A DNA stretch of 64,000 bases, from NCBI GenBank assembly GCA_963788145.1, contig CAWBFQ010000006.1, positions 868,001-932,000 of the forward strand. The letters are read 5' to 3'. Positions 1 through 8,703 of the stretch are shown piece after piece. The notes beneath the pieces are model-generated. The model was not told the DNA's origin, searched no databases, and saw only the letters and a list, made by a program, of their open reading frames with translations. The stretch's first letter is position 1. Every line of letters begins with the position of its first letter. The DNA is from UTCFX2 sp963788145. Its GTDB lineage: Bacteria > Chloroflexota > Anaerolineae > Anaerolineales > UBA4823. Position numbers and translations under genes: made by a program.

Positions 1-1
1 G

Positions 2-1798
2 CAGCTTCCAGGATTGGTCGGCAATATCGCCCTGAACCTGATTCGCACAGCGAAAGATTTGCGCCTCACCCCCGACCGCCTGCTTCAGCGTTTGGACGCC
101 CTGCAGGTATCGCTACCGCTGGCACAGATGGGCGCCCAAATCTACGCTGATTACCAGCGTGCTTTGGAATACCGCGGTGCAATTGATTTTGATGACCTGA
201 TCCGGTTTGCGTTACAGGCATTGGAAACCGACCCGAATTACCTGGAACGTTTGCGCCAGCGCTGGCCTTTTATCTTAGAGGACGAAGCCCAGGATAGCAG
301 CCGCTTGCAGGAGGAGATTTTGAAACTACTGGTTGGCGAGCAGGGCAATTGGGTTCGGGTAGGAGATCCAAACCAGGCGATCTATGAAACCTTCACCACC
401 GCCAACCCGCGTTATCTGCTGGAGTTTCTGGATCATCCGGGTATTATCCGCCGCTCGCTCCCAAATTCAGGCCGCTCTACCCAGAGCATTATTGATCTGG
501 CAAACAACCTGGTGACATGGACCCAATCCGACCACCCAATAGAAGAGGTGCGCGATGCGCTTCACGCCCCGCCGTTGATCGAGGCTGCCCCGCCGGGCGA
601 TCCTCAACCCAATCCACCCGACGACCCGGCTCAAATCCATCTCTATGACCGTAAATTAACTCCTCAGGAAGAGATCCAGGTGATTGCCGAATCGCTCGCC
701 CGTTGGCTGCCGGAAAACCCAACCCGTACTGTGGCAGTTTTGGCGCCGCGCAATAAGCGCGGCTTTGAAATGGCAGATGAATTACACCGGCGCGGGCTGC
801 CTTTCGAAGACGGATTATTGCGTTCCTCCAGCGCTACCCGCTTTTCTGCGGGGGTATTGGGGAATGTGCTTCGTTACCTGGCGGATCCACACTCACCTCG
901 CAAGCTGGCGACAGTGTATCTGGTTTGGCGCCGGGCTGACCGCCAGGATGGTAAGCCGAGCGCGTTGGTGGAGCGCGCCGCTGAATTGCTTCGCAAGCTG
1001 GATTTTGTCGAGGATTATCTCTGGCCGAGTCCGAACCGGGATTGGCTGGTTGAAATGGAAAAGGCTGCCCAGCCGCCCGAGATTACTGATTCTTTAGCCA
1101 GCTTTCGCTCCCATGTCCGTCGCTGGCATAACGCTATTCTTCTCCCAATTGATCAGATTGTGCTCACCCTGGGACAGGACTTATTGCATGAGCCGGGTGA
1201 ATTGGCGCTAGCCCACAAACTGGCCGTTTTGCTGCGCCAGGCAAGTCAGGCGCACCCCAGTTGGCGGCTGCCAGAGTTGAGCGAGGAGCTTGGTGTGATC
1301 GCCCGGAATGAACGCCGATTTATTGGTTTTAGCGCCGACGATTTTGGTTTTGACCCCGATCGCTATCCAGGTAAGGTTGTGGTTGCAACCATGCACAAAG
1401 CCAAGGGGCTTGAATGGGACCGGGTTTATCTGATGTCAGCAAACAATTATGATTTCCCAGCCGGGATTGAAGGTGACTCTTTTATCTCTGAAAGATGGTT
1501 TGTGCGTGATCATTTGAATTTGGAGGCTGAGGCATTAGCTCAGTTAAAGTCAGCCTTTGCTTCCGGCGAATATGAATGGTATCCGGAGGGCTGGGCTAGC
1601 AGCGCCGCGCGCCTGGATTATGCTCGTGAGCGGCTGCGACTGCTCTATGTAGGAATCACCCGCGCCCGTCGCGAACTGATTGTGACCTACAATTCAGGCC
1701 GGGATGGCAATCAATTCCCGGCGGTGGCATTCGTCGCTTTACAAAATTTCTGGAACAAGGATCACACAGGAGCGTCGGACAGGAGGGTAACACCTTGA
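2..1798 (+). CDS. UvrD/PcrA-type ATP-dependent helicase, 3' part of gene
   Basis: The reading frame is open at the left edge, so the N-terminus with Walker A lies outside the window. The visible part keeps several superfamily 1A helicase motifs: the Walker B variant EDEAQD, motif III VGDPNQAIYETF, motif V (VVVATMHKAKGLEWD) and motif VI (LLYVGITRARREL). Such enzymes unwind DNA 3' to 5' in repair or recombination. The stop codon overlaps by four bases the TTG start of a RecB/Cas4-like nuclease, so the two are probably made together and may act as a helicase-nuclease pair. The family assignment is firm. Whether it is UvrD, PcrA or an AddA-like subunit cannot be decided without the N-terminus. 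Confidence 0.9.
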   Translation, partial: QLPGLVGNIALNLIRTAKDLRLTPDRLLQRLDALQVSLPLAQMGAQIYADYQRALEYRGAIDFDDLIRFALQALETDPNYLERLRQRWPFILEDEAQDSSRLQEEILKLLVGEQGNWVRVGDPNQAIYETFTTANPRYLLEFLDHPGIIRRSLPNSGRSTQSIIDLANNLVTWTQSDHPIEEVRDALHAPPLIEAAPPGDPQPNPPDDPAQIHLYDRKLTPQEEIQVIAESLARWLPENPTRTVAVLAPRNKRGFEMADELHRRGLPFEDGLLRSSSATRFSAGVLGNVLRYLADPHSPRKLATVYLVWRRADRQDGKPSALVERAAELLRKLDFVEDYLWPSPNRDWLVEMEKAAQPPEITDSLASFRSHVRRWHNAILLPIDQIVLTLGQDLLHEPGELALAHKLAVLLRQASQAHPSWRLPELSEELGVIARNERRFIGFSADDFGFDPDRYPGKVVVATMHKAKGLEWDRVYLMSANNYDFPAGIEGDSFISERWFVRDHLNLEAEALAQLKSAFASGEYEWYPEGWASSAARLDYARERLRLLYVGITRARRELIVTYNSGRDGNQFPAVAFVALQNFWNKDHTGASDRRVTP

Positions 1799-2727
1799 CT
1801 GATTTCATTCGTATGGTGAATAGCCACAATCTGCCATCCTCCAAGTCTGCTCTGCCCCAGGGTTCACTGGGAAAAGACTTTCAATTCAGCCAATCGAGCT
1901 TGCAGGATTATCGCGACTGTCGACGTCGTTTTCAGTTGCGCTACATCTACGAATTCGCCTGGCCTGCGGCTGAAAGTGCGCCGGCGATGGAAAATGAACG
2001 ATTTTTACTGCGTGGTTCTTTTTTTCACCGGTTGGCGCAGCAGTATTTTGTGGGCGTTCCAGTGGATCGCCTCAGCGCTTCCATTCAAGAAGCGGAATTA
2101 CGCGAATGGTGGCAAAATTTTCTGGATTTTTCATCTCAAACGGATGGATACATCTCATCCGTACTTTCTGAGGAACGGAGCAATCGCGAAAACCGTTCCC
2201 TATTTCCGGAAATCAGCTTAAGTGCGCCGATCGGAAATTACCGCCTGGCAGCGAAATATGATCTGATCGTCTTGGTAGGGAATGGCAGTTTCAAAATCTA
2301 TGATTGGAAGACGTCCAATCACCGCCCGAAGCGGAAATGGTTGATCGAGCGCATGCAAACAAGGATCTATCCTTATTTGCTTGTGCGTGCGGGGGCGGCG
2401 CTGAATCATGGAATCCCAATTGCCCCCGGCGAAGTTGAGATGACTTACTGGTATGCAGCTTTCCCCGATGACCCGCTTCATTTTCCCTATAGCGCTGCCC
2501 AGTTTGAGCAGGATCATCTCTTTCTGCAAGGATTAGTGGATGAAATCGCCAGCCTTCCGCCAGTACAGTATCAACGCACCGCACAAGAAGACCGCTGCAC
2601 TTATTGCGCCTATCGCTCGCTGTGCGAGCGCGGCGAGCAAGCCGGAAATCTGGATGATCAGATTGACGATCACGATGCAGACGAAATTCTGATTGATTTT
2701 GAGCAGATAGCTGAAATTGAGTTTTAG
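1795..2727 (+). CDS. PD-(D/E)XK nuclease with Fe-S cluster (Cas4/AddB C-terminal type)
   Basis: A 310-residue protein of the RecB-like nuclease fold. An early Cys (about residue 42, in QDYRDCRRRF) and a C-terminal trio CxxCxxxxxC (Cys 268, 271, 277) match the four-cysteine iron-sulfur arrangement of Cas4 and AddB nucleases. The core acidic residues and lysine are seen in AKYDLIVL followed by YDWKTS. The TTG start overlaps the stop of the preceding helicase (TTGA), which implies translational coupling. No cas genes or CRISPR repeats are in the window, so a role with the helicase in DNA end processing is more likely than adaptation. Confidence 0.88.
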   Translation: MTDFIRMVNSHNLPSSKSALPQGSLGKDFQFSQSSLQDYRDCRRRFQLRYIYEFAWPAAESAPAMENERFLLRGSFFHRLAQQYFVGVPVDRLSASIQEAELREWWQNFLDFSSQTDGYISSVLSEERSNRENRSLFPEISLSAPIGNYRLAAKYDLIVLVGNGSFKIYDWKTSNHRPKRKWLIERMQTRIYPYLLVRAGAALNHGIPIAPGEVEMTYWYAAFPDDPLHFPYSAAQFEQDHLFLQGLVDEIASLPPVQYQRTAQEDRCTYCAYRSLCERGEQAGNLDDQIDDHDADEILIDFEQIAEIEF

Positions 2728-2794
2728 AATCCCTCGAAAGGTTGCCATCCATTTGCAAAACCAAATTGTGGGAACTCCAGCCAGGGTGTCATCG

Positions 2795-3583
2795 TTATGT
2801 GATCAGGTCATCCGGCAAATGATCGATCCGGTTCATGTAGACCATCTTGATTTCACCGGGAGTGAAATCGATCCGGGTGATGGCTGTATTGTTCAGAACG
2901 AACCATAATTCGTTTTCCTGCCCCAAGATGGAATTCTCAGCATTCTGGGATTGGATGCTTTCTGCAGTTGGCCTGGCTAACCCGTCGCTCAGGTTCATAA
3001 TAACCGCAAGGACGTGATTATAAAAACCACCATGACTGATCACCGCGACCCTGTCGTTGTCTTCGCTGTGCCTGGAAAAAAGCTCGTTCAAGAAACTCCT
3101 GGCGCGTTCGCGTCGCATTGCACGAGTTTCGAAAGGTCTATTCCACCAACCATCTTCTCCAAGCCAATCTGGCAAGACCAGATCGGGGTAGTGCGTTTTG
3201 AAGAAGGCTCGCCCGCGCCCAGGCAAAGGATTTGGCAAGCCGGTTACCGGATCGTCCAGGTAGATCCCGCCGCCTTCATGGATATCAGGCCAGGCAACAT
3301 GGGCAATTCCCAGCGCCTGGGAAATGCAGGTTGCTGTTGAGACCGCTCGCACCATCAAACTGGAGTACAGGTGAGTCAGGCCAAAACCGCCCTTGTTCTG
3401 GGCATCGGCGCCATCTGGTGCGCCGCCGTTTTGTCGTTCACTCAGATATGTGGCCAATAGCCTGGCCTGGGCATGACCTTTGTCGGTCAGTTCAGGGTCT
3501 TCGCTCCGATTTGTGTAATCAGCAGTGCTATCATAAAGAGCATTGTTTTTCGATTGAGCGTGTCGAATAAAGTAGAGTTGCAT
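2795..3583 (-). CDS. Histidine phosphatase family protein (phosphoglycerate mutase-like)
   Basis: A 262-residue member of the histidine phosphatase superfamily. The phosphate-accepting His is His8 in the N-terminal FIRHAQSKNN motif, and the second conserved His is in AVISHGGFYNH. There is no signal peptide, so it is cytoplasmic. The substrate is unknown; family members act on phosphosugars, phosphoglycerates or nucleotides. The start is supported by GGGGAG eight bases upstream, and a TATAAT (minus strand, near 3621-3626) lies further up. It converges on the nuclease gene and stands alone. Confidence 0.85.
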   Translation of the reverse strand: MQLYFIRHAQSKNNALYDSTADYTNRSEDPELTDKGHAQARLLATYLSERQNGGAPDGADAQNKGGFGLTHLYSSLMVRAVSTATCISQALGIAHVAWPDIHEGGGIYLDDPVTGLPNPLPGRGRAFFKTHYPDLVLPDWLGEDGWWNRPFETRAMRRERARSFLNELFSRHSEDNDRVAVISHGGFYNHVLAVIMNLSDGLARPTAESIQSQNAENSILGQENELWFVLNNTAITRIDFTPGEIKMVYMNRIDHLPDDLIT

Positions 3584-3841
3584 AAGCTCCCCGAGATGTA
3601 TTGTGATATTGCAAACCGTTCTATTATATCAACAATGGTTACGGAATTCTAAGGAAAAAGGTTAAAAATAGTGCTATACTTAAAATAACGAAGTGCCGTT
3701 TGCAAGCTTTGAATGGAGAAATCAGCAATTCCATCAGAAGCCAAATCAATGCCTTGCGCGCTTCTTGCAGCAACAAGAAAATCCTGAATAAGTTATTCAC
3801 ACTGCAGGGTGCGTAGGCGAAGAAAAATAAGGAGTAAACGC

Positions 3842-4474
3842 ATGGATTTAGAAACAATAAAGACCAGAACGCATAGGCCGCTGGTCGTCGTAATGAGTTT
3901 TTTTCTGGCCATCACCCTGTTCGTGAGTGCGCTGCCGCAATACAGCGCCGGAGCTGTAACGTGTAAGTTCAAGCATAAGGTGCAGCAAGGGGAGACATTA
4001 ATCTATATTGGAGATCTGTATGGTGTGGATTGGCTAAAAATCGCGGATGCCAGTAAACTTTCACCACCCTATACCATCACAGCGGGGCAGGTACTGTGCA
4101 TCCCGGAAGGGACGAAACCCTCTGGCTCAACTACAGAAACAACAAGCACGACCGCCGGCGCTATACTGCAGGTTTCACCAGGGTTAAGTCAAGTCCTGGT
4201 CTCGGTGGAAAATTTCCCCAAGAAAACCGCTTATTTTGTCCGAATTTCCTCGGCATCCTCCAATGTTAATTATCGCCTGGGTCAATTTGTCACCAATAAA
4301 GAAGGCGACTTTACCGATTGGTTCAGGGTGCCGGCTTTTATCAGGCGCACGCCTCAAATGACCTTGTGTGTAAAGAATGCCTGGACGGATAAAGTATCCT
4401 GCGTCAAGTACGACGATATCAGCGTCTATATTCCATCCTTATTAAACCCCGGGTGCAGTAAAGTAGGGCGTTAG
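3842..4474 (+). CDS. LysM-domain secreted protein
   Basis: A 210-residue protein with an N-terminal hydrophobic segment (MSFFLAITLFVSALP) acting as signal peptide or anchor. It is followed by one LysM module at about residues 42-85 (HKVQQGETLIYIGDLYGVDW...ITAGQVLCIPEG), which binds peptidoglycan or similar glycans. A Ser/Thr-rich linker leads to a roughly 100-residue beta-rich domain of unknown function with paired cysteines. The start at 3842 has AAGGAG six bases upstream and is preferred to an ATG 33 bases earlier. A TATACT at 3675-3680 may be the -10. A strong terminator follows. Confidence 0.8.
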   Translation: MDLETIKTRTHRPLVVVMSFFLAITLFVSALPQYSAGAVTCKFKHKVQQGETLIYIGDLYGVDWLKIADASKLSPPYTITAGQVLCIPEGTKPSGSTTETTSTTAGAILQVSPGLSQVLVSVENFPKKTAYFVRISSASSNVNYRLGQFVTNKEGDFTDWFRVPAFIRRTPQMTLCVKNAWTDKVSCVKYDDISVYIPSLLNPGCSKVGR

Positions 4475-4506
4475 CCTGGCGCTTCATCAAAGTTTCATCG
4501 TTCATA

Positions 4507-4537
4507 AAAACCGGGGCAACCAGCCCCGGTTTTCTTT
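4507..4537 (+). terminator. Intrinsic terminator after LysM gene
   Basis: A perfect 10-bp stem (AAAACCGGGG with CCCCGGTTTT) closes a 7-base loop and is followed by a short T run (TTTTCTTT). It ends the LysM transcript. Confidence 0.88.
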
Positions 4538-4599
4538 AACCAGGCGCTTCATTCAGAATGCAGCCGTCTATTATTCGTTAAAATTCCTGCTATGGATGG

Positions 4600-4605
4600 T
4601 ACAAT
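4600..4605 (+). promoter_or_regulatory. Probable -10 element (TACAAT) of a leaderless transcript
   Basis: TACAAT ends six bases before the ATG at 4612, so transcription would begin at or next to the start codon. There is no Shine-Dalgarno sequence. A weak GTTAAA lies 17 bases upstream in the -35 position. Confidence 0.45.
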
Positions 4606-4611
4606 TATTTC

Positions 4612-5527
4612 ATGGAACTGCAACGCATCCTAAACAGCCAGCAGGCAGGGATTTGGGCTTTGCGTATCAGCCAGTTCATCCCTCCCAGAATGGGTCTATG
4701 GTTGGCAAATCGGGCTGCCAGTTGGATTGCCACGCGAAAAGACCTCCCATTAGTCCGCGCGATCCGCCTTAACCAATGGGTGGCGCGTGGTTGCGAGTTG
4801 AGTTCGGCTGAATTAGACCGCGCCACCCTGGCCGCTCTGCAGCATATTGCTTCTTCCTATTACATCCTTTTCCACGATATCGAACAACCTGAGCAGCTTA
4901 GAAATCAGATCGTTTTTAGCCCGCAAGTAGAGGCGCTGATCAGTGAAAGCCAGAATAACCAGACCGGGGTGGTTGTGGCTGGGATTCATATGGGCAACTT
5001 CGATCTGGTCATGCAGGCTGCCGCCTGGCGAGGGCTGCATGCGCTGGCGATTTCATTGCCAGAAGATTTCAGAGAACATCCAGGCTGTCGAATGGCAGCA
5101 CAAATTTCGTCGCCAGGCAGGTCTGGAGATCATACCAGCCTGCCTGTCCAGTTTTCGACGTGCAATCCGCAGCCTCAAAGAGGGTGGAACCGTGCTGACA
5201 GGTGTGGATCGTCCGATCCCTTTTCCAAAGCAGCGTCCACAGTTTTTTGGCTTTCCAGCCAGTGTACCGGTCCATTATATTTCGCTTGCGATCGAGGCGG
5301 ATGTCCCGCTGGTGCTGATGGCGGCTGTGCGTGGCTCGGATGGAATGCACCTGATTCGCACTTCTGATCAGATCAGGATGCGCCGATTTAAGGATCGCCG
5401 CAAAGAAACCCTCTGGAATGCTGAGTGTGTATTGGAAACGGCGGCTGGCTTTATCCAACCGAATGCTGAACAATGGTCAATCTCTCAGCCGGTTTGGCCG
5501 GAAATGATCGATGAAATGCCCTTGTGA
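4612..5527 (+). pseudogene. Lysophospholipid acyltransferase (LpxL/HtrB/PatA-like), frame broken once
   Basis: The two reading frames join into one protein of about 304 residues resembling the LpxL/HtrB or actinobacterial PIM acyltransferase family. The catalytic HX4D motif is visible (GIHMGNFDLV, about residues 124-133). The first frame (4612-5367) carries the family sequence up to LPEDFRE near 5075. The homologous continuation (IQAVEWQHKF, then TVLTGVDRPIPFP) is in the frame ending at 5527, so the sequence has one extra base near 5070-5080. A CDP-alcohol phosphatidyltransferase follows 64 bases downstream, suggesting phospholipid or glycolipid assembly. It may be a real pseudogene or a sequencing indel; the conserved residues on both sides favour the latter. 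Confidence 0.72.
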
Positions 5528-5591
5528 GAAGGTTCTCATCCATGTTTGCCTGGGTGAAAAGGCAAAATAGGCGATAATTTTGAGGAAGGGT

Positions 5592-6299
5592 ATGAAACAG
5601 AACACGACAGATATCCGTAACCATAAGCGTATCCTGAATACCTTAACTGGCCCTGTTGAAAAACCGCTTTTACGCTGGATAGCTGCCCGCTTGCCAGGCT
5701 GGGTCACGCCTGATTTGCTGACCATTTTCGGTGTATTTGGGGCAGTGGTAGTCTTTATCGGTTATGCACTCTGCAACCTGAACCCGGCGTATTTATGGCT
5801 TGCTAACCTGGGTTTTATCCTCAACTGGTTTGGAGACAGCCTGGACGGAACACTGGCGCGCGTTCGGCGGATTGAGCGCCCAGTCTATGGTTTCTATGTC
5901 GACCACGCTACGGATGCTTTTGATGAAATCCTGATCTTTCTTGGAATTGGGGTATCGCCGTTTGTTCGCTTCGAATTCGCCAGCCTGGCGTTGATCGGTT
6001 ATTTCCTGCTCTCGGTTTTGGTTTATGTCCGTACCTGTGTGCGAGGCGAGTTCACCATCTCTTATGGTAAGCTGGGTCCGACGGAAGCTCGCTTGATCGG
6101 TATGTCGGCTAATACCCTGGTGTTTTTTCTTGGCAACCCCAGTTTAAACCTGTTCACACTGAACCTGACCGTTTACGACTTGATCGCGATAGGTATGATT
6201 GTGTGTTTACTGGTTATTTCGGTCGCCACCACTTTCCACCAGGCTCGAATCCTGGCAAAGATGGATCCCTCAGGCGGTTCAAATCCCAAGATCAATTAA
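5592..6299 (+). CDS. CDP-alcohol phosphatidyltransferase family protein
   Basis: A 235-residue multi-pass membrane enzyme that moves a phosphatidyl group from CDP-diacylglycerol to an alcohol. The signature D(x)2DG(x)2AR(x)9G(x)3D(x)3D is complete: Asp82, Asp85, Gly86, Ala89, Arg90, Gly100, Asp104, Asp108. About five hydrophobic segments follow. The ATG at 5592 has GAGGAAGGG just upstream; an in-frame TTG twelve bases earlier is less likely. The acceptor alcohol (inositol phosphate, glycerol phosphate or other) cannot be read from sequence. Pairing with an acyltransferase recalls the pgsA/PIM-acyltransferase locus of actinobacteria, in a different order. Confidence 0.9.
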   Translation: MKQNTTDIRNHKRILNTLTGPVEKPLLRWIAARLPGWVTPDLLTIFGVFGAVVVFIGYALCNLNPAYLWLANLGFILNWFGDSLDGTLARVRRIERPVYGFYVDHATDAFDEILIFLGIGVSPFVRFEFASLALIGYFLLSVLVYVRTCVRGEFTISYGKLGPTEARLIGMSANTLVFFLGNPSLNLFTLNLTVYDLIAIGMIVCLLVISVATTFHQARILAKMDPSGGSNPKIN

Positions 6300-6541
6300 T
6301 CCGAAGTATATCGCCAGCGTGCCTGGTTTCATCCAATTGTTTATCAGCCATAGATCCGTATTCATCTGACGTATTTATGGTTACTTTATTCCCAAATCGT
6401 TTTTAGACGCTTACAATCAAAGAGAATATCCTGTTGAGACTGCAATTTTCTAGCAGGCGATTTTGCAGGCGGTTTATGTCGTCTCATCAAGGAACCAACT
6501 CTTGTTCGCCTTCGTTTATAACCTCGAAAGGAGTATGCAGG

Positions 6542-8626
6542 ATGAACAAATTTCCGCGATGGATGCTGCTTCTAGTTTTCCTGATCACATCTGCTGGCTT
6601 TATGCCAGTTGCTGGGCAGGCAGATCCTGGCCCACAACCAGACCCTTTGACGCCTTCTGATGGCGCCAGTATCCTTTTCTTGCCTATCGCCCTGAATAAT
6701 TACTCGGCTTTGGGAGTTTCCGGGCAGGTATCCGACGACCAGGGTCAGCCTCTGGATGGTATCGTGATCAGCAATGGCGATGGCATCACAACTACGACCG
6801 ATACCGAAGGGCGCTACAGCATGCTGGTGAACAGGAACAGCGATTATTCCTTTTCACCCAATGGAGACGGGATCGGCTTCGCCCCGTCTGTGATGGATCT
6901 AAAAGTAGATCAGTATATCTCGAACCTGGATTTTACCGGGATGTCGGGCTGCGGCGAATTGGTTGTTAACGGCGGTTTTGAAACCAACGCTGGATGGGAT
7001 CTCAATCAAGCGGTGTTCAGCACATTGAGGTTCAACAGCCAGGCCCGCTCGCTTCAATTGGGGAACCTGAACCCGGCCGCAAACCTGCCCGCCGAATTGG
7101 CCGCGATGTCAGCCCCGTTTGTCGTTCCTGCTGACGCAACTGAAGCCACACTGCGGGTCTGGTTATATACCCAGTCCATTGCCTCGACCTCCAGCCCAAG
7201 CAGTTCTACGACTGAAGAGGATGTTTTTGGTCCTCCGGTGGATTCCAATGACCGCCAGGTGTTGCAGGTGTTGGATGCGAACGGAGCGCCGCTGAAAGAA
7301 CTGCTTTCATTAGAAGGCGTCAACGGACAGCAATGGGCGCTTGTCCAGTTCAACCTGTTTGAATACCGGGGGAACACGATCCGGTTAGGATTTGGTGTGA
7401 GCAATGATGGCAGCGGAACGACCAGCGCGATGTTTGTTGATGATGTCTCACTTTCCACCTGCCCAACCATGCTCGCGCCTGAGGGATATACGGCGGACTC
7501 CAGCGCCCCCCAAGGGCCAACGGCCTGCACAAACCAGATGCTGAATTCCGGTTTTGAAGGCGTCGGCGGTTGGGGTATCCCTTATACCGCTTATTCTGCC
7601 GGATATCGCAGCAATGCGGTCTATCCGGAAGAAGTCTATGCTGGAACCTGGTCGATGCGGACGGGGATTCCATCTTATCGCTCCTGGGAGAACCGCTACA
7701 GTTACTCGGACGCCTGGCAGACGGTTTATATCCCCAATACTTCTACTTCTGCAACATTGACCCTGTATAACAAAATGATTAACCCCTGGGAACCGGCTGC
7801 ATCTGAAGTGGAAGTAGAAAGCAACCTGGCCGAAACCGAGCCGCAGTTTGCTCCGGGTGTGATTTGGGGCGAGCAGCCTCTAGCCGGCGACCGAATGTAT
7901 ATATTGGTCTTGAACCCGTACACTGGCGCAATCATCCAGACTCTGGATGCTTGGGATGCCCGCAATAACGGCTGGAAGCTGCGAACCTATGATCTGATGG
8001 CCTATCGCGGACTGAACGTCCGCATCCAGTTTGGTACGTATAATGATGGCTGGGGCGGCGTGCAATCGATGTATGTAGATGAGGTTTATGTCACTGCCTG
8101 CGACGATGTCCTTCCTCCACCTCCACCGCCTGCCGTTACCTGTCCGCTGGGTTACACCGAACAGATTATCAATACCAGCTTCGAATCCTCGAGTGGTTGG
8201 TACATTCCGATCACAGCCTATTCGGCTCGCTATTCTAACTTGTTCTGGCATAGCGGCACGCGCTCGCTGCAGACTGGGATCATTAACTCCTGGCATAACC
8301 GCTACAGCTATTCGGATTTTGGCCAATATGTGTATATCCCATCCTTTACAAGCGATGCTATCCTGAAATTCTGGATATATCGCCAGTCGGGCGACTGGTA
8401 TGGATATGATAAGCAGTATTTGTTAGTGCTGAATAACTGGGGCTACTGGATTGATACCTTGTTGTGGAACAGTAGCAATAACTCATCCACCTGGGTGGAA
8501 GTCACTCGAAATGTGACCTCCTGGCGGGGTGTCCCAATCCGGCTGCAATTTGGAACGTATAACAATGGCTGGGACGGGATCACCTCGATGTTTGTGGATG
8601 ATGTGATCCTCTGCACCACTCCGTAA
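6542..8626 (+). CDS. Secreted modular protein: CarboxypepD-like domain plus three beta-sandwich repeats
   Basis: A 694-residue exported protein. The signal peptide is at residues 1-29 (MLLLVFLITSAGF...AGQA). A carboxypeptidase-regulatory-like domain follows (SGQVSDDQGQPLDGIVI...TEGRYSMLV). Three related jelly-roll modules of about 170 residues come next, each opening with a Cys and a GFE/SFE motif and closing with R(I/L)(Q/G)FGxxNDG...MxVDxV. Modules two and three share NRYSYSD. A proline run separates them. Such modules usually bind carbohydrate or act as extracellular scaffolds; no catalytic motif was found. AAAGGAG sits about eight bases before the ATG at 6542. The gene stands alone, with a strong terminator downstream. 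Confidence 0.82.
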   Translation: MNKFPRWMLLLVFLITSAGFMPVAGQADPGPQPDPLTPSDGASILFLPIALNNYSALGVSGQVSDDQGQPLDGIVISNGDGITTTTDTEGRYSMLVNRNSDYSFSPNGDGIGFAPSVMDLKVDQYISNLDFTGMSGCGELVVNGGFETNAGWDLNQAVFSTLRFNSQARSLQLGNLNPAANLPAELAAMSAPFVVPADATEATLRVWLYTQSIASTSSPSSSTTEEDVFGPPVDSNDRQVLQVLDANGAPLKELLSLEGVNGQQWALVQFNLFEYRGNTIRLGFGVSNDGSGTTSAMFVDDVSLSTCPTMLAPEGYTADSSAPQGPTACTNQMLNSGFEGVGGWGIPYTAYSAGYRSNAVYPEEVYAGTWSMRTGIPSYRSWENRYSYSDAWQTVYIPNTSTSATLTLYNKMINPWEPAASEVEVESNLAETEPQFAPGVIWGEQPLAGDRMYILVLNPYTGAIIQTLDAWDARNNGWKLRTYDLMAYRGLNVRIQFGTYNDGWGGVQSMYVDEVYVTACDDVLPPPPPPAVTCPLGYTEQIINTSFESSSGWYIPITAYSARYSNLFWHSGTRSLQTGIINSWHNRYSYSDFGQYVYIPSFTSDAILKFWIYRQSGDWYGYDKQYLLVLNNWGYWIDTLLWNSSNNSSTWVEVTRNVTSWRGVPIRLQFGTYNNGWDGITSMFVDDVILCTTP

Positions 8627-8645
8627 AAGATTTTTTGTCCGATTT

Positions 8646-8692
8646 AGCGGGTGATTTTCGCCAAAACAAGTGCGAAAATCACCCGCTTTCTA
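8646..8692 (+). terminator. Intrinsic terminator after modular secreted protein
   Basis: A perfect 15-bp inverted repeat (8646-8660 with 8673-8687) has a 12-base loop and is followed by TTC TAT. It lies directly against the -10 of the next gene. Confidence 0.82.
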
Positions 8693-8698
8693 TATAAT
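8693..8698 (+). promoter_or_regulatory. Probable -10 element (TATAAT), leaderless start
   Basis: A consensus TATAAT ends five bases before the ATG at 8704, leaving no room for a ribosome binding site. Transcription would start on or beside the initiator ATG. Confidence 0.5.
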
Positions 8699-8703
8699 AG
8701 GGT

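Noticed and set aside
1795..2727. Cas4 as part of a CRISPR adaptation module
   Set aside because: No Cas1, Cas2 or repeats are present. The partner is a UvrD-type helicase, so a repair-type nuclease is the better reading.
7880..8326. Minus-strand frame of 148 residues inside the modular secreted protein
   Set aside because: Shadow of the repeat module; no start signal and no domain.
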